Source: an uncultured Bacteroides sp. (lineage in GTDB: Bacteria; Bacteroidota; Bacteroidia; Bacteroidales; Bacteroidaceae). From it: 64,000 nt of DNA. A program made the position numbers and the translations under genes. Below are positions 9,245 through 16,851 of this stretch, one piece after another (the stretch's first letter is position 1; each line of letters begins with the position of its first letter). Location: positions 1,488,001 through 1,552,000 of the forward strand of contig NZ_OY787464.1 of assembly GCF_963678845.1 (NCBI RefSeq). Reading direction: 5' to 3'. Below the pieces are notes generated by a model. It had not been told where the DNA came from and searched no databases. It saw only the letters and a list, made by a program, of their open reading frames with translations.

Positions 9245-10772
9245 TTCTTAAAAGTTTATTTCGTATAGTAGAATAAATATATTTTCTTTCCGATAAGTTT
9301 AATCCTAAATATAAAACAGATAACGCTGTAAAAAAAGTAGATGTTATGATAAGTACTATAGATTTTAAATAACTATACGATAAAATAAATTCTAATAATA
9401 AGGGAACTAATAAAGATGCCAATAATACAATAAGAATTTTACATACTACATTCTTTAGATAAAATGTAATTGACAGATTAATCATCGGCTTTAGCATATA
9501 CAATCGAGCAACTAAACATATAATAGAAATAGAAATAGAGACTATATAGCATGAAATGGGCGAATATCCCAACCATAAAAACAAATATGATATAGGAAAA
9601 GTCAATAAGCTTAACCCTCCTACAACTAATTGATATCGCTTTATTTTACCCGTCGCAAGCATAGCTGTGTAAAGCGTTTGCGATAAAGATTGACACATAG
9701 TGTAAATAAGTGATAAACGCACAAATATAATTGTATAATTAGGGACTACTTTAAGCCACAAAGTAAGAATTCTTTGTGTTTCAAATAATACAGGTAATGC
9801 CATAAATAAAAGAAGATAAAAAGAAAAACAAGCTCCTTTATTTATCAAAGTCATCATATAAGTGTAATTACCAGAAGCATAAGATTTTGTTATTTGTGGA
9901 TTTATTGCTGTCATAAAATTCGATACAAACTGATTTAATGCACCATCTACTTGAGTAGCTACTCCTCTAGCAGCATTAATAGCTACACCGAAAAACAAAT
10001 TCAAAAGTATATTTACACCATAATTAGTAAGAATTCCCGAGGAAGAACCTATAAAGTTCCAACCAGCGAATCCTGTCATTTGCTTATAATACTTTTTCTC
10101 CTTAACCCATATAAAATATGAATCCGAGAAATTTCGATTACAATAAATACCATATACGATTCTTATTACGACAGCAACCATCATCATAAGGATTCCATAA
10201 ATTATTAATTTATCATAATGAAGAAAAGGCAATAATATGACTATAGATAATTTTAGAACTGCTTCTAAAATAGATATATAAGCAAACGCCTGCATCTTTT
10301 CATATGCTATAATCATAGCATTATATGGAATACTTACTATATCTATTATAAATGTTAGTAAAGAACATTGGAAGACCCAATTTGCAGCTACTATTCTACT
10401 TGCAGGGATATTCATTTTAGAGTTAAGAAACCAAATTCCAATACCTTCAGCCACAATAAGAACTATTATAGAGAGTAAACAATGAATTACAACAGCAGAA
10501 GAAAAAACTGCTCTTGTTTGTGAATGATTCTTTTTGCCTAGCTCAAATGTTATAAAACGCTGTGTGGATGATGTCAAGCTACTACTCATTAAGGAAAACA
10601 TAGCAACAAATCCTCCAACGACATTGTAAACTCCATAATCATCAACCCCTAATGTACTTAGTATTACTCTTGATGTATATAGACTTATTAGCATTGTAAA
10701 CATAGTTCTACAATAAAGTAGTAACGAATTTTTTGCTATACGTTTATTATTTTGCGATGTATTGCCTATCAT
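9234..10772 (-). CDS. Wzx-type lipid-linked oligosaccharide flippase
   Basis: The 512-residue product has about fourteen hydrophobic segments and the MOP/MATE-like polysaccharide exporter start (KNSLLLYCRTMFTMLISLYTSR, then VDDYGVYNVVGGFVAMF). Wzx proteins turn undecaprenyl-pyrophosphate-linked repeat units from the inner to the outer leaflet of the inner membrane. It is the first gene of the AT-rich cassette after the initiating transferase. About 270 bases separate the two, in which I see no promoter motif or terminator. Its 3' end overlaps the FrhB-like gene. The family call is firm; the specific glycan is unknown. Confidence 0.88.
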   Translation of the reverse strand: MIGNTSQNNKRIAKNSLLLYCRTMFTMLISLYTSRVILSTLGVDDYGVYNVVGGFVAMFSLMSSSLTSSTQRFITFELGKKNHSQTRAVFSSAVVIHCLLSIIVLIVAEGIGIWFLNSKMNIPASRIVAANWVFQCSLLTFIIDIVSIPYNAMIIAYEKMQAFAYISILEAVLKLSIVILLPFLHYDKLIIYGILMMMVAVVIRIVYGIYCNRNFSDSYFIWVKEKKYYKQMTGFAGWNFIGSSSGILTNYGVNILLNLFFGVAINAARGVATQVDGALNQFVSNFMTAINPQITKSYASGNYTYMMTLINKGACFSFYLLLFMALPVLFETQRILTLWLKVVPNYTIIFVRLSLIYTMCQSLSQTLYTAMLATGKIKRYQLVVGGLSLLTFPISYLFLWLGYSPISCYIVSISISIICLVARLYMLKPMINLSITFYLKNVVCKILIVLLASLLVPLLLEFILSYSYLKSIVLIITSTFFTALSVLYLGLNLSERKYIYSTIRNKLLRNGI

Positions 10773-11041
10773 ACTAAATATAGTATTTTCTCACTTTAAA
10801 TTTAATTATATAAAATATTCTCTACAAAACGAATGTATTCGCACAAAAAGAAAGGAATGACTCAATTATACTTATTCGTCACATAACAAAATAAGGATTT
10901 CGCATATCAAAAACTACCATAAGCCAATAAGCTAAATTTTATTCAAAATATTTTCTATTGAAAAAAACATAGCTACTTGATTAACGAGTGTATATATTAC
11001 AAATAATTATTACTTTTTTCATTAATCTGTAATTAGATCTT

Positions 11042-12475
11042 TTAATAAGCACACTTATCCCCCTTAACTACATTATACACCGTCAAAAAGATAATCCTCA
11101 AATCCAGCATAAAAGACCAATTCTCAATATACCAAATATCACGAATAACACGGCCTTCCATTTGGCTCAGTTCACGAGTCTCGCCACGATAGCCGGTTAC
11201 CTGTGCCCAGCCGGTTACTCCGGGTTTGGCAAAATGGCGCACCATATATTTATTGATCAACTGGGAATATTCGTCGGTATGCTTCAGCATGTGGGGGCGT
11301 GGGCCTACCATAGACATCTCGCCTTTCCATACGTTGATAAACTGAGGAAACTCGTCGAGGTTACTCTTTCGAAGGAAATCGCCAAAGCGGGTTTTACGGG
11401 GATCGTCCTTAGTGGCCTGTACTTTGTCACTGTCTTTGTTCACTTTCATAGAACGAAACTTATAGCACCAGAACTCTTTGCCGTTCTCACCACTACGTAA
11501 CTGCCTGAAGTAAATGGGGCCGGGAGAGGTGATTTTGATAAGGGTTCCTATTATAATATATATGATGGGATAGAGGGTGCAGAGGAAAAGGGTGGAACAA
11601 AGGAAATCGAACCCGCGTTTCAACACACGGTTCATAGGGTAATTGAGGGGTTCATTGCGCACATAGAGCACTGGGACATCTCCAAAAAGTTCCATATTCA
11701 TTTTACGCTTCAGGTAACGACGCACATTGGGCACGCTATAGAAGCGGATAAGGTTGTTCTCGCAATAGTTGATAAGGCGGATAATCTGTTCGTGTTTCTC
11801 GGAAGGGAGGCTACAGAATACTTGCTCGGGGTGTTCACTATCGAGAAAATTGTGCAGGAATTTCAGATCGCCTAGATAGGTGGCGGTCTTTGGAAAATCG
11901 GCTCCGGGATTGCCACCCACAAAACCCAGCACACGGTAACCGCTATCGGGGCTTTGATTCATTTCATAATAGAGTTCATAATTATTGCTGCTGCACCCCA
12001 CGAAGAGTACGCTCTTGGTGTTGCAGTTATGGGCACGGACTGCACGGATCAATTTGCGGGACATGATGCGCCAGGCTACTATAACAAGAAAAAGGAGGAT
12101 GTAGCAAGACAGAAGGAATGTCCGGGAATCGGGTAATAAATGGGTCAATGTGAGCACTGATAAGTTGAACAGTGCAAAATAGAGACACAAAATGGTGGTG
12201 CGCCGGAGAACACGGCTGAGTTGCACAAACCGATAGTGCACAATGATAGGAACACGCATGATGCAAGGAATGTAACAGAGTATGCCTATTACTACCAGTG
12301 TAAGTAGTGGGGTTTTAAGCTTTGCCTGGGGTTCAAATACTGTAAAGAGGTTATACAGCATTACAATGATGCCGGTTAAAAGAAGTAAGTCACCGGTAAG
12401 GACTATAAATTTAATGGGCAACGAGTCGTCATTAAATTGCTTTACTTTGGATTGATAAAATTCGTCTTTTCTCAT
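11042..12475 (-). CDS. Undecaprenyl-phosphate sugar phosphotransferase (WcaJ/PglC superfamily initiating transferase)
   Basis: The 477-residue product has four N-terminal membrane spans and a nucleotide-binding-like middle (VLFVGCSSNNYELYYEM). Its C-terminal bacterial sugar transferase domain from about residue 280 shows KRGFDF, SPGPIYFRQ, FWCYKFRSM, LRKSNLDEFPQ and GEMSMVGPRPHM, then KPGVTGWAQV. It transfers a sugar-1-phosphate to undecaprenyl phosphate and so starts each repeat unit. The length fits the full-size exopolysaccharide type rather than the small PglC type. Base composition is clearly richer in GC than the genes downstream, marking the border between conserved locus and variable cassette. 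It lies 67 bases downstream of a Wza-like gene. Confidence 0.92.
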   Translation of the reverse strand: MRKDEFYQSKVKQFNDDSLPIKFIVLTGDLLLLTGIIVMLYNLFTVFEPQAKLKTPLLTLVVIGILCYIPCIMRVPIIVHYRFVQLSRVLRRTTILCLYFALFNLSVLTLTHLLPDSRTFLLSCYILLFLVIVAWRIMSRKLIRAVRAHNCNTKSVLFVGCSSNNYELYYEMNQSPDSGYRVLGFVGGNPGADFPKTATYLGDLKFLHNFLDSEHPEQVFCSLPSEKHEQIIRLINYCENNLIRFYSVPNVRRYLKRKMNMELFGDVPVLYVRNEPLNYPMNRVLKRGFDFLCSTLFLCTLYPIIYIIIGTLIKITSPGPIYFRQLRSGENGKEFWCYKFRSMKVNKDSDKVQATKDDPRKTRFGDFLRKSNLDEFPQFINVWKGEMSMVGPRPHMLKHTDEYSQLINKYMVRHFAKPGVTGWAQVTGYRGETRELSQMEGRVIRDIWYIENWSFMLDLRIIFLTVYNVVKGDKCAY

Positions 12476-12542
12476 AGGTTAAGTAATTTGTACATAAACC
12501 GTGAACTGTGTGAAGAGATCAAAGAATAAACAGCTCTTTGTA

Positions 12543-13343
12543 CTATTTTGCTATTGTTACAATTAAAGAGACAACACCAATAAGGACTGAGACAACGGAA
12601 ATGACTACACCGGTAGCTACACCTACATCGGAACCTTTGGCTTTTGCTTTATTGGGCTCTACATAGACCACATCGCCTTGCTGAAGGTAGAAATAAGGTG
12701 AAAAAATTAGATTTTTATCGTTAAGATTGAGCGTGGTAATGGTTTTACTGCCATCGGTAGCCTCACGAAGAATTTTCACTACATCACGGCGGCCATAAAT
12801 GGTGAGGTCGCCAGCCATGGAGAGTGCCTGGAGCACATTGATATTTTCATTGGCCACTGTATAAGCACCGGGACGCGTTACTTCGCCCAATACGGATATT
12901 TTATAATTGGCAAAACGGACGGTGACTACCAAATCGCCTTTTAAATAGGGTCTTAGCTTATCGGTAATTATCTTAGTAACAGCATCGGCGGTTAAACCAA
13001 TAACAGGCAATTTACCCAAAACCGGAAAATCAATGGTGCCTTTGCTATCTACCAGGTAATCTTGTAATGCAGGTTGAGCTTGTACCGCACTTTGATTATT
13101 AGGAACCGCTGTTAGAATATTAAAAGGCATATATGTTTCAACAGCTTCGGATCCGCTGACTACAATACGTAAAAGATCATTGGGCTTGATGGTTGCACTG
13201 AATTGTTGCTTATTTTGAGTGAGCTGTGCATTGGATAGAGACTCCACGCCTTCAAGATAAGCGATATTTTTTGTGGACTGGCAGGCTGAAAAGAGCACTA
13301 TTAGGGAGAAAAGCAATAAGTAAGAAAGCTTTTGTATATTCAT
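12543..13343 (-). CDS. Polysaccharide export lipoprotein (Wza-like), copy 1
   Basis: The 266-residue product has a lipoprotein signal (hydrophobic stretch then FSACQ, Cys at about 21). It has an N-terminal Poly_export domain (IKPNDLLRIVVSG ... YLVDSKGTIDFPVLG) and one or more SLBB-like segments (VSVLGEVTRPGAYTV). A C-terminal hydrophobic helix of about 25 residues could form the outer-membrane helix of a Wza channel. Wza octamers export capsule or exopolysaccharide across the outer membrane. No Wzc-type chain-length kinase is found in the window. The next gene is the initiating transferase. It is clearly paralogous to the gene at 13665-14480. Confidence 0.9.
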   Translation of the reverse strand: MNIQKLSYLLLFSLIVLFSACQSTKNIAYLEGVESLSNAQLTQNKQQFSATIKPNDLLRIVVSGSEAVETYMPFNILTAVPNNQSAVQAQPALQDYLVDSKGTIDFPVLGKLPVIGLTADAVTKIITDKLRPYLKGDLVVTVRFANYKISVLGEVTRPGAYTVANENINVLQALSMAGDLTIYGRRDVVKILREATDGSKTITTLNLNDKNLIFSPYFYLQQGDVVYVEPNKAKAKGSDVGVATGVVISVVSVLIGVVSLIVTIAK

Positions 13344-13429
13344 GATTTGTGCTATTCAATTTGAGTTACTATGCAACAAAGTTCGTCACTAACACAATTT
13401 TAGTAACGATTATATATTTTTTACGATGG

Positions 13430-13437
13430 CAAAGGTA
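13430..13437 (-). promoter_or_regulatory. Candidate -7 box for the export/initiation operon
   Basis: TACCTTTG on the minus strand matches the Bacteroides TAnnTTTG box. It lies about 85 bases upstream of the wza-like start and just downstream of a terminator, where a promoter is expected. No good -33 TTG was found, so this is tentative. Confidence 0.4.
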
Positions 13438-13598
13438 ATAACATTTTTTAATTATGAAATATATTTTAACGGACAAATGTGTTAAATAACATATAAAAAT
13501 AAACTAAAAAAACAAAAAAACATAAAAGTAAAACAATAACTAGCTAGTAATCAAATCTTTATATTATTGTAATATTTATGTAAACAAAACAAAACGTC

Positions 13599-13640
13599 AC
13601 ACAAATAAGGCTACATATTTCAATGCAGCCTTATTTGTGT
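13599..13640 (-). terminator. Terminator hairpin after the second wza-like gene
   Basis: The 14-base arms ACACAAATAAGGCT (13599-13612) and AGCCTTATTTGTGT (13627-13640) are perfectly complementary around a 14-base loop. Read on the minus strand, the hairpin lies 25 bases after the stop at 13665 and is followed by a T-rich stretch (GTTTTGTTTTGTTT). It would separate the transcript of this gene from that of the next export gene. Confidence 0.75.
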
Positions 13641-13664
13641 AATGGTTATATTTTTTATATAAAT

Positions 13665-14480
13665 CTATCGGGATATTGTGACTATGAGCGATGCCATACC
13701 GATAATAATGGAGGTTACAGAAAACCACACATTGGTGGCTGCACCCACACTGGCTCCTTTGGCACGGGCTTTATTGGGTTCCACATAGACCACATCGCCC
13801 TGGCGGAGGTAATAATAGGGGGATAATATAAGGCTTTTATTATTCAGATTGAGGGTGGTGATGCTTTTTTGTCCGTCGGCATCTTCACGAAGTACTTTGA
13901 CCACATCACGCCGGCCATAGATGGTGAGGTCTCCTGCCAGAGAGAGGGCTTGGAGGATGTTAATCTGTTCATCGGTCACGGTAAACACTCCGGGGCGGTT
14001 GACCTCGCCCAACACGGAGACCCGGTAACTGGCAAACCGAACGGTGACCACTACATCGCCTTTGAAGTATGATTTGAGCTTATCGGTAATAAACTGTTTC
14101 ACCATGCCGGTGGTGGAACCGGTAACACGAATTCTGCCCAGCACGGGAAAGTTGATGGTGCCTTGTTGATCGACCAGGTAATTTTGCAACACAATTGTGG
14201 CGTAGGTTGACCCTTCACTGGATGGAGTTGCAACGGTGAGATTGAACGGGATATAGGTGTCGGCATCTTCGGCTCCGCTCACGATGATGCGGAGCAGGTC
14301 ATTGGGCTTTATAATGGCACTGAACTGTGAGGCGTTTTTTTGCAGCTGGGCCTGGGAGAGTGTTTCCACTCCCTGAAGGTAGGTGACGTTTTTGCCGGAT
14401 CGACACGAGAAAAGAAGTGTTGCCGAAAAAAGAAACAGTAAAAGCTGTAGAGCCTTTTGCCTAAGGGTTACGTTTTTCAT
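13665..14480 (-). CDS. Polysaccharide export lipoprotein (Wza-like), copy 2
   Basis: The 271-residue product aligns along its full length with the neighbouring export protein: IKPNDLLRIIVSG, QGTINFPVLGRI, VTVRFASYRVSVLGEV, TIYGRRDVVKVLRE and LRQGDVVYVEPNKA. It has a lipoprotein signal ending LFSCR (Cys at about 26) and a C-terminal hydrophobic helix. It is a tandem paralogue but has its own terminator, so the two may be expressed separately. No TAnnTTTG box was found immediately upstream on the minus strand. It starts about 130 bases from the divergent GH35 gene. Confidence 0.9.
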   Translation of the reverse strand: MKNVTLRQKALQLLLFLFSATLLFSCRSGKNVTYLQGVETLSQAQLQKNASQFSAIIKPNDLLRIIVSGAEDADTYIPFNLTVATPSSEGSTYATIVLQNYLVDQQGTINFPVLGRIRVTGSTTGMVKQFITDKLKSYFKGDVVVTVRFASYRVSVLGEVNRPGVFTVTDEQINILQALSLAGDLTIYGRRDVVKVLREDADGQKSITTLNLNNKSLILSPYYYLRQGDVVYVEPNKARAKGASVGAATNVWFSVTSIIIGMASLIVTISR

Positions 14481-14538
14481 AATCTAGATTTGTAATTGTG
14501 TTTGATTATAAACAGTTTAATTATAAATTATGTTCATT

Positions 14539-14568
14539 TTGATAATATAAATAGAAAGAATATCTTTG
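14539..14568 (+). promoter_or_regulatory. Bacteroides sigma-ABfr-type promoter for the GH35 gene
   Basis: TTG at 14539-14541, a 19-base spacer and TATCTTTG at 14561-14568 match the consensus TTG-N19..21-TAnnTTTG exactly. The expected start of transcription near 14575 leaves a leader of about 38 bases before the ATG at 14613. Confidence 0.8.
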
Positions 14569-14612
14569 TAGCACTTTAATAACAACATCTATAAAAAAGA
14601 AATTATTTAATA

Positions 14613-16496
14613 ATGACTAACCATATTATGAGAAAACAACTATCGGCTTTACTTATTACACTGATGCTTATGAGCGGAGCTGCTGTAGCACAAACAGCGA
14701 AACACTCTTTTGCCATAAAGGACGGAAACTTTTTGTACGACGGCAAGCCTGTTGAGATTCACTCCGGCGAAATGCACTTTGCGCGTGTGCCGGCTCCTTA
14801 CTGGCGCCACAGGCTGCAGATGATGAAGGCCATGGGACTGAACGCGGTGGCCACGTATGTATTTTGGAACTATCACGAAACGGCTCCGGGGGTATGGGAT
14901 TTTAAATCTGAGAACCGCAACATACGCGAGTTTATTAAGACTGCAGGTGAAGAGGGGTTGATGGTGATTCTGCGACCGGGTCCGTATGCCTGTGCAGAAT
15001 GGGAATTTGGGGGTTATCCCTGGTGGCTGCAAAAGACCAACGGACTGGTGATACGCACTGACAACAAGTTGTTCCTTGATTCATGCAAGGTGTACATAAG
15101 TAACCTGGCCAATCAGGTACGTGACCTGCAGATTACCAAGGGGGGCCCGGTAATAATGGTTCAGGCGGAGAATGAGTTTGGTTCTTACGTGTCTCAGCGT
15201 CCGGACATTCCTGTGGAAACTCATAAAAAGTACAGTGCTGCCATCCGTAAGCAACTGATTGACGCGGGATTTGATATTCCCATGTTTACATCAGACGGTA
15301 GCTGGCTGTTCAAGGGTGGTGCCATTGAGGGTGCTCTGCCTACTGCAAACGGCGAGGATAACGTGAAAAACCTGAAGAAGGTGGTGGATGAGTTCAACGG
15401 CGGAAAGGGTCCGTACATGGTGGCGGAGTTCTATCCCGGATGGCTGGACCACTGGGGGGAACCTTTCCAGAAGATATCTGCAGACAAAGTGGTGAAGCAA
15501 ACAAAGAAGTACCTGGATGGTGGTGTGAGCTTTAACTTATACATGGTGCACGGTGGCACAAACTTTGGTTTTACAGCGGGTGCCAACAACAGCACGAACA
15601 AAAATATTCAGCCGGACATAACGAGCTACGACTACGATGCTCCTATCAGCGAAGCGGGATGGGCTACTCCTAAATACATGGGCATACGTGACTTGATGAA
15701 GCAGTACGTGAAGTATGATGTGCCGGCTATTCCTAACCAGATTCCTGTGATTGAGATTCCAGACATACAGTTACAGAAGAGTGTGAACCTGATGGACATG
15801 GTAAGCAAAATGGAACCGGTGGAAAACGACACGGTGATGACTTTTGAGGATTTGAACCAGGGACATGGCTATGTGCTATATCGCAGACATTTTAATCAGC
15901 CAATAAAGGGTGAAATGAAAGTGACCGGCATACGTGATTATGCTATCGTTTATGTGAACGGCAAAAAGATTGGTGAACTGAACCGTGTATTTGAGAAGGA
16001 CAGCATGGATGTGGATATTCCTTTTAACGGCACACTGGATATTCTGGTAGAAAACATGGGTCGCATAAACTACGGAGCTAAGATTACCGAGAATCTGAAG
16101 GGTATCATCTCTCCGGTGATGATAAATGGTAATGAGATTACCGGCAGCTGGGAAATGTTTAAACTCCCCATGGACAAAATGCCCGATCTGGCTGAGTTCA
16201 CTACCAGTTACAAAGCCGGTCAGCCTGTAATTTATGAAGGTGAGTTTAAGGTAAAATCTGTGGGCGACACGTTCCTTGACATGCAACAATGGGGCAAAGG
16301 TATTGTCTTTATCAACGGTTTCAACATTGGTCGCTACTGGAAGGTGGGTCCGCAACAGACGCTCTATGTACCGGGCTGCCTTTTGAAAAAAGGTTCAAAC
16401 AAAATTGTTGTTTTTGAACAGTTGAATGATGTTAAGCAGGTTTCTCTTTCAGGAGTAAAGGTTCCTGTTCTTGACAAGGTTGTTCTTAGCAAATAG
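14613..16496 (+). CDS. Secreted beta-galactosidase, glycoside hydrolase family 35
   Basis: The 627-residue product has a signal peptide (hydrophobic residues about 10-26 ending AVAQT); an internal ATG at codon 6 is an alternative start. The GH35 barrel follows: FLYDGKPVEIHSGEMHFARVP, RLQMMKAMGLNAVATYVFWNYHE and LRPGPYACAEWEFGGYPWWL. VQAENEFGSY (acid/base Glu about 186) and VAEFYPGWLDHWGE (nucleophile Glu about 271) complete the active site. C-terminal jelly-roll domains complete the usual length. It would release terminal beta-galactose in the periplasm or outside. It is a single-gene unit with its own promoter, inserted between the export genes and the antiterminator gene. A structured repeat begins at its stop codon. 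Confidence 0.93.
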   Translation: MTNHIMRKQLSALLITLMLMSGAAVAQTAKHSFAIKDGNFLYDGKPVEIHSGEMHFARVPAPYWRHRLQMMKAMGLNAVATYVFWNYHETAPGVWDFKSENRNIREFIKTAGEEGLMVILRPGPYACAEWEFGGYPWWLQKTNGLVIRTDNKLFLDSCKVYISNLANQVRDLQITKGGPVIMVQAENEFGSYVSQRPDIPVETHKKYSAAIRKQLIDAGFDIPMFTSDGSWLFKGGAIEGALPTANGEDNVKNLKKVVDEFNGGKGPYMVAEFYPGWLDHWGEPFQKISADKVVKQTKKYLDGGVSFNLYMVHGGTNFGFTAGANNSTNKNIQPDITSYDYDAPISEAGWATPKYMGIRDLMKQYVKYDVPAIPNQIPVIEIPDIQLQKSVNLMDMVSKMEPVENDTVMTFEDLNQGHGYVLYRRHFNQPIKGEMKVTGIRDYAIVYVNGKKIGELNRVFEKDSMDVDIPFNGTLDILVENMGRINYGAKITENLKGIISPVMINGNEITGSWEMFKLPMDKMPDLAEFTTSYKAGQPVIYEGEFKVKSVGDTFLDMQQWGKGIVFINGFNIGRYWKVGPQQTLYVPGCLLKKGSNKIVVFEQLNDVKQVSLSGVKVPVLDKVVLSK

Positions 16497-16756
16497 GTTC
16501 TCTTTTCTTTTGCCTTGACGCAAAAGAAACAAAAAGTCAAGGCTGCATATTCTACGCTACTACGTAAAAGGGTTACGCTAAAGAAAAAAAACTCGCTGCG
16601 CTCAAACAGCTTTTTCTTTTTAACGCTACACCCTTTTACTTCGCTTAACGCTACGAATATGAGGCCAGTCCTTCTGGTTTTTGAGCAATCTGCGGTTGTG
16701 GATCAATTAGCTTTGCTGCGCTCGCTTGTCACTTTGTGACGGTTCTTCTTTTCCCG
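16497..16756 (+). repeat. Structured ~255-bp repeat, left copy (3' side of GH35 gene)
   Basis: This copy aligns end to end with the inverted copy at 18113-18368. It contains a small hairpin (GCCTTGAC 16512-16519 with GTCAAGGC 16536-16543). A long nested hairpin follows: CATATTC 16546-16552 with GAATATG 16655-16661, GTAAAAGGGT 16564-16573 with ACCCTTTTAC 16630-16639, and AAAGAAAAA 16580-16588 with TTTTTCTTT 16611-16619. Its apical loop is ACTCGCTGCGCTCAAACAG. Then come a short CCAG/CTGG hairpin near 16664-16676 and a terminal GTCAC/GTGAC hairpin at 16728-16740 followed by a T-rich run. A 74-codon open frame inside is probably not a gene. The terminal hairpin may serve as the GH35 terminator. 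Confidence 0.85.
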
Positions 16757-16821
16757 GTAGTATTGGGAGACTTCACCCGATAATAATGGGAGATTTTATT
16801 TGTTACTATTGGGAAATAGTA
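16753..16821 (+). repeat. Three 23-bp direct repeats over the ATPase promoter
   Basis: Units start at 16753 (CCCGGTAGTATTGGGAGA), 16776 (CCCGATAATAATGGGAGA) and 16799 (TTTGTTACTATTGGGAAA). They are spaced exactly 23 bases apart, and the third is degenerate. The third unit contains the -33 TTG of the promoter, so the array has the layout of an operator. The binding factor is unknown. Confidence 0.7.
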
Positions 16822-16829
16822 TATCTTTG
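16800..16829 (+). promoter_or_regulatory. Bacteroides-type promoter for the AAA/DUF4143 ATPase gene
   Basis: TTG at 16800-16802, a 19-base spacer and TATCTTTG at 16822-16829 fit the consensus. Transcription would start near 16836, which excludes the in-frame start codons further upstream and supports the ATG at 16852. Confidence 0.78.
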
Positions 16830-16851
16830 TGATTATATAAATGACAATGAG

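Larger units (their letters stand above)
13344..13664. other. AT-rich 320-bp intergenic region between the two wza-like genes
   Basis: It holds the terminator hairpin at 13599-13640 on the upstream side. On the downstream side, minus-strand TACCTTTG (13430-13437) fits the Bacteroides -7 box TAnnTTTG, but no matching TTG lies at the expected distance. If used, transcription would start near 13423 and give a leader of about 80 nucleotides before the 13343 start codon. The rest is A-rich with no coding potential. Confidence 0.5.

Noticed and set aside
11162..11500. 112-codon plus-strand frame across the initiating transferase gene
   Set aside because: It is antisense to conserved sugar-transferase motifs, which prove the minus-strand gene.
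16515..16739. 74-codon plus-strand open frame inside the left structured repeat
   Set aside because: It shares KKQKVKAA with a minus-strand frame in the other copy, but that segment is just the conserved first hairpin. Elsewhere the peptides diverge while base pairing is kept, so DNA or RNA structure, not protein, is conserved.
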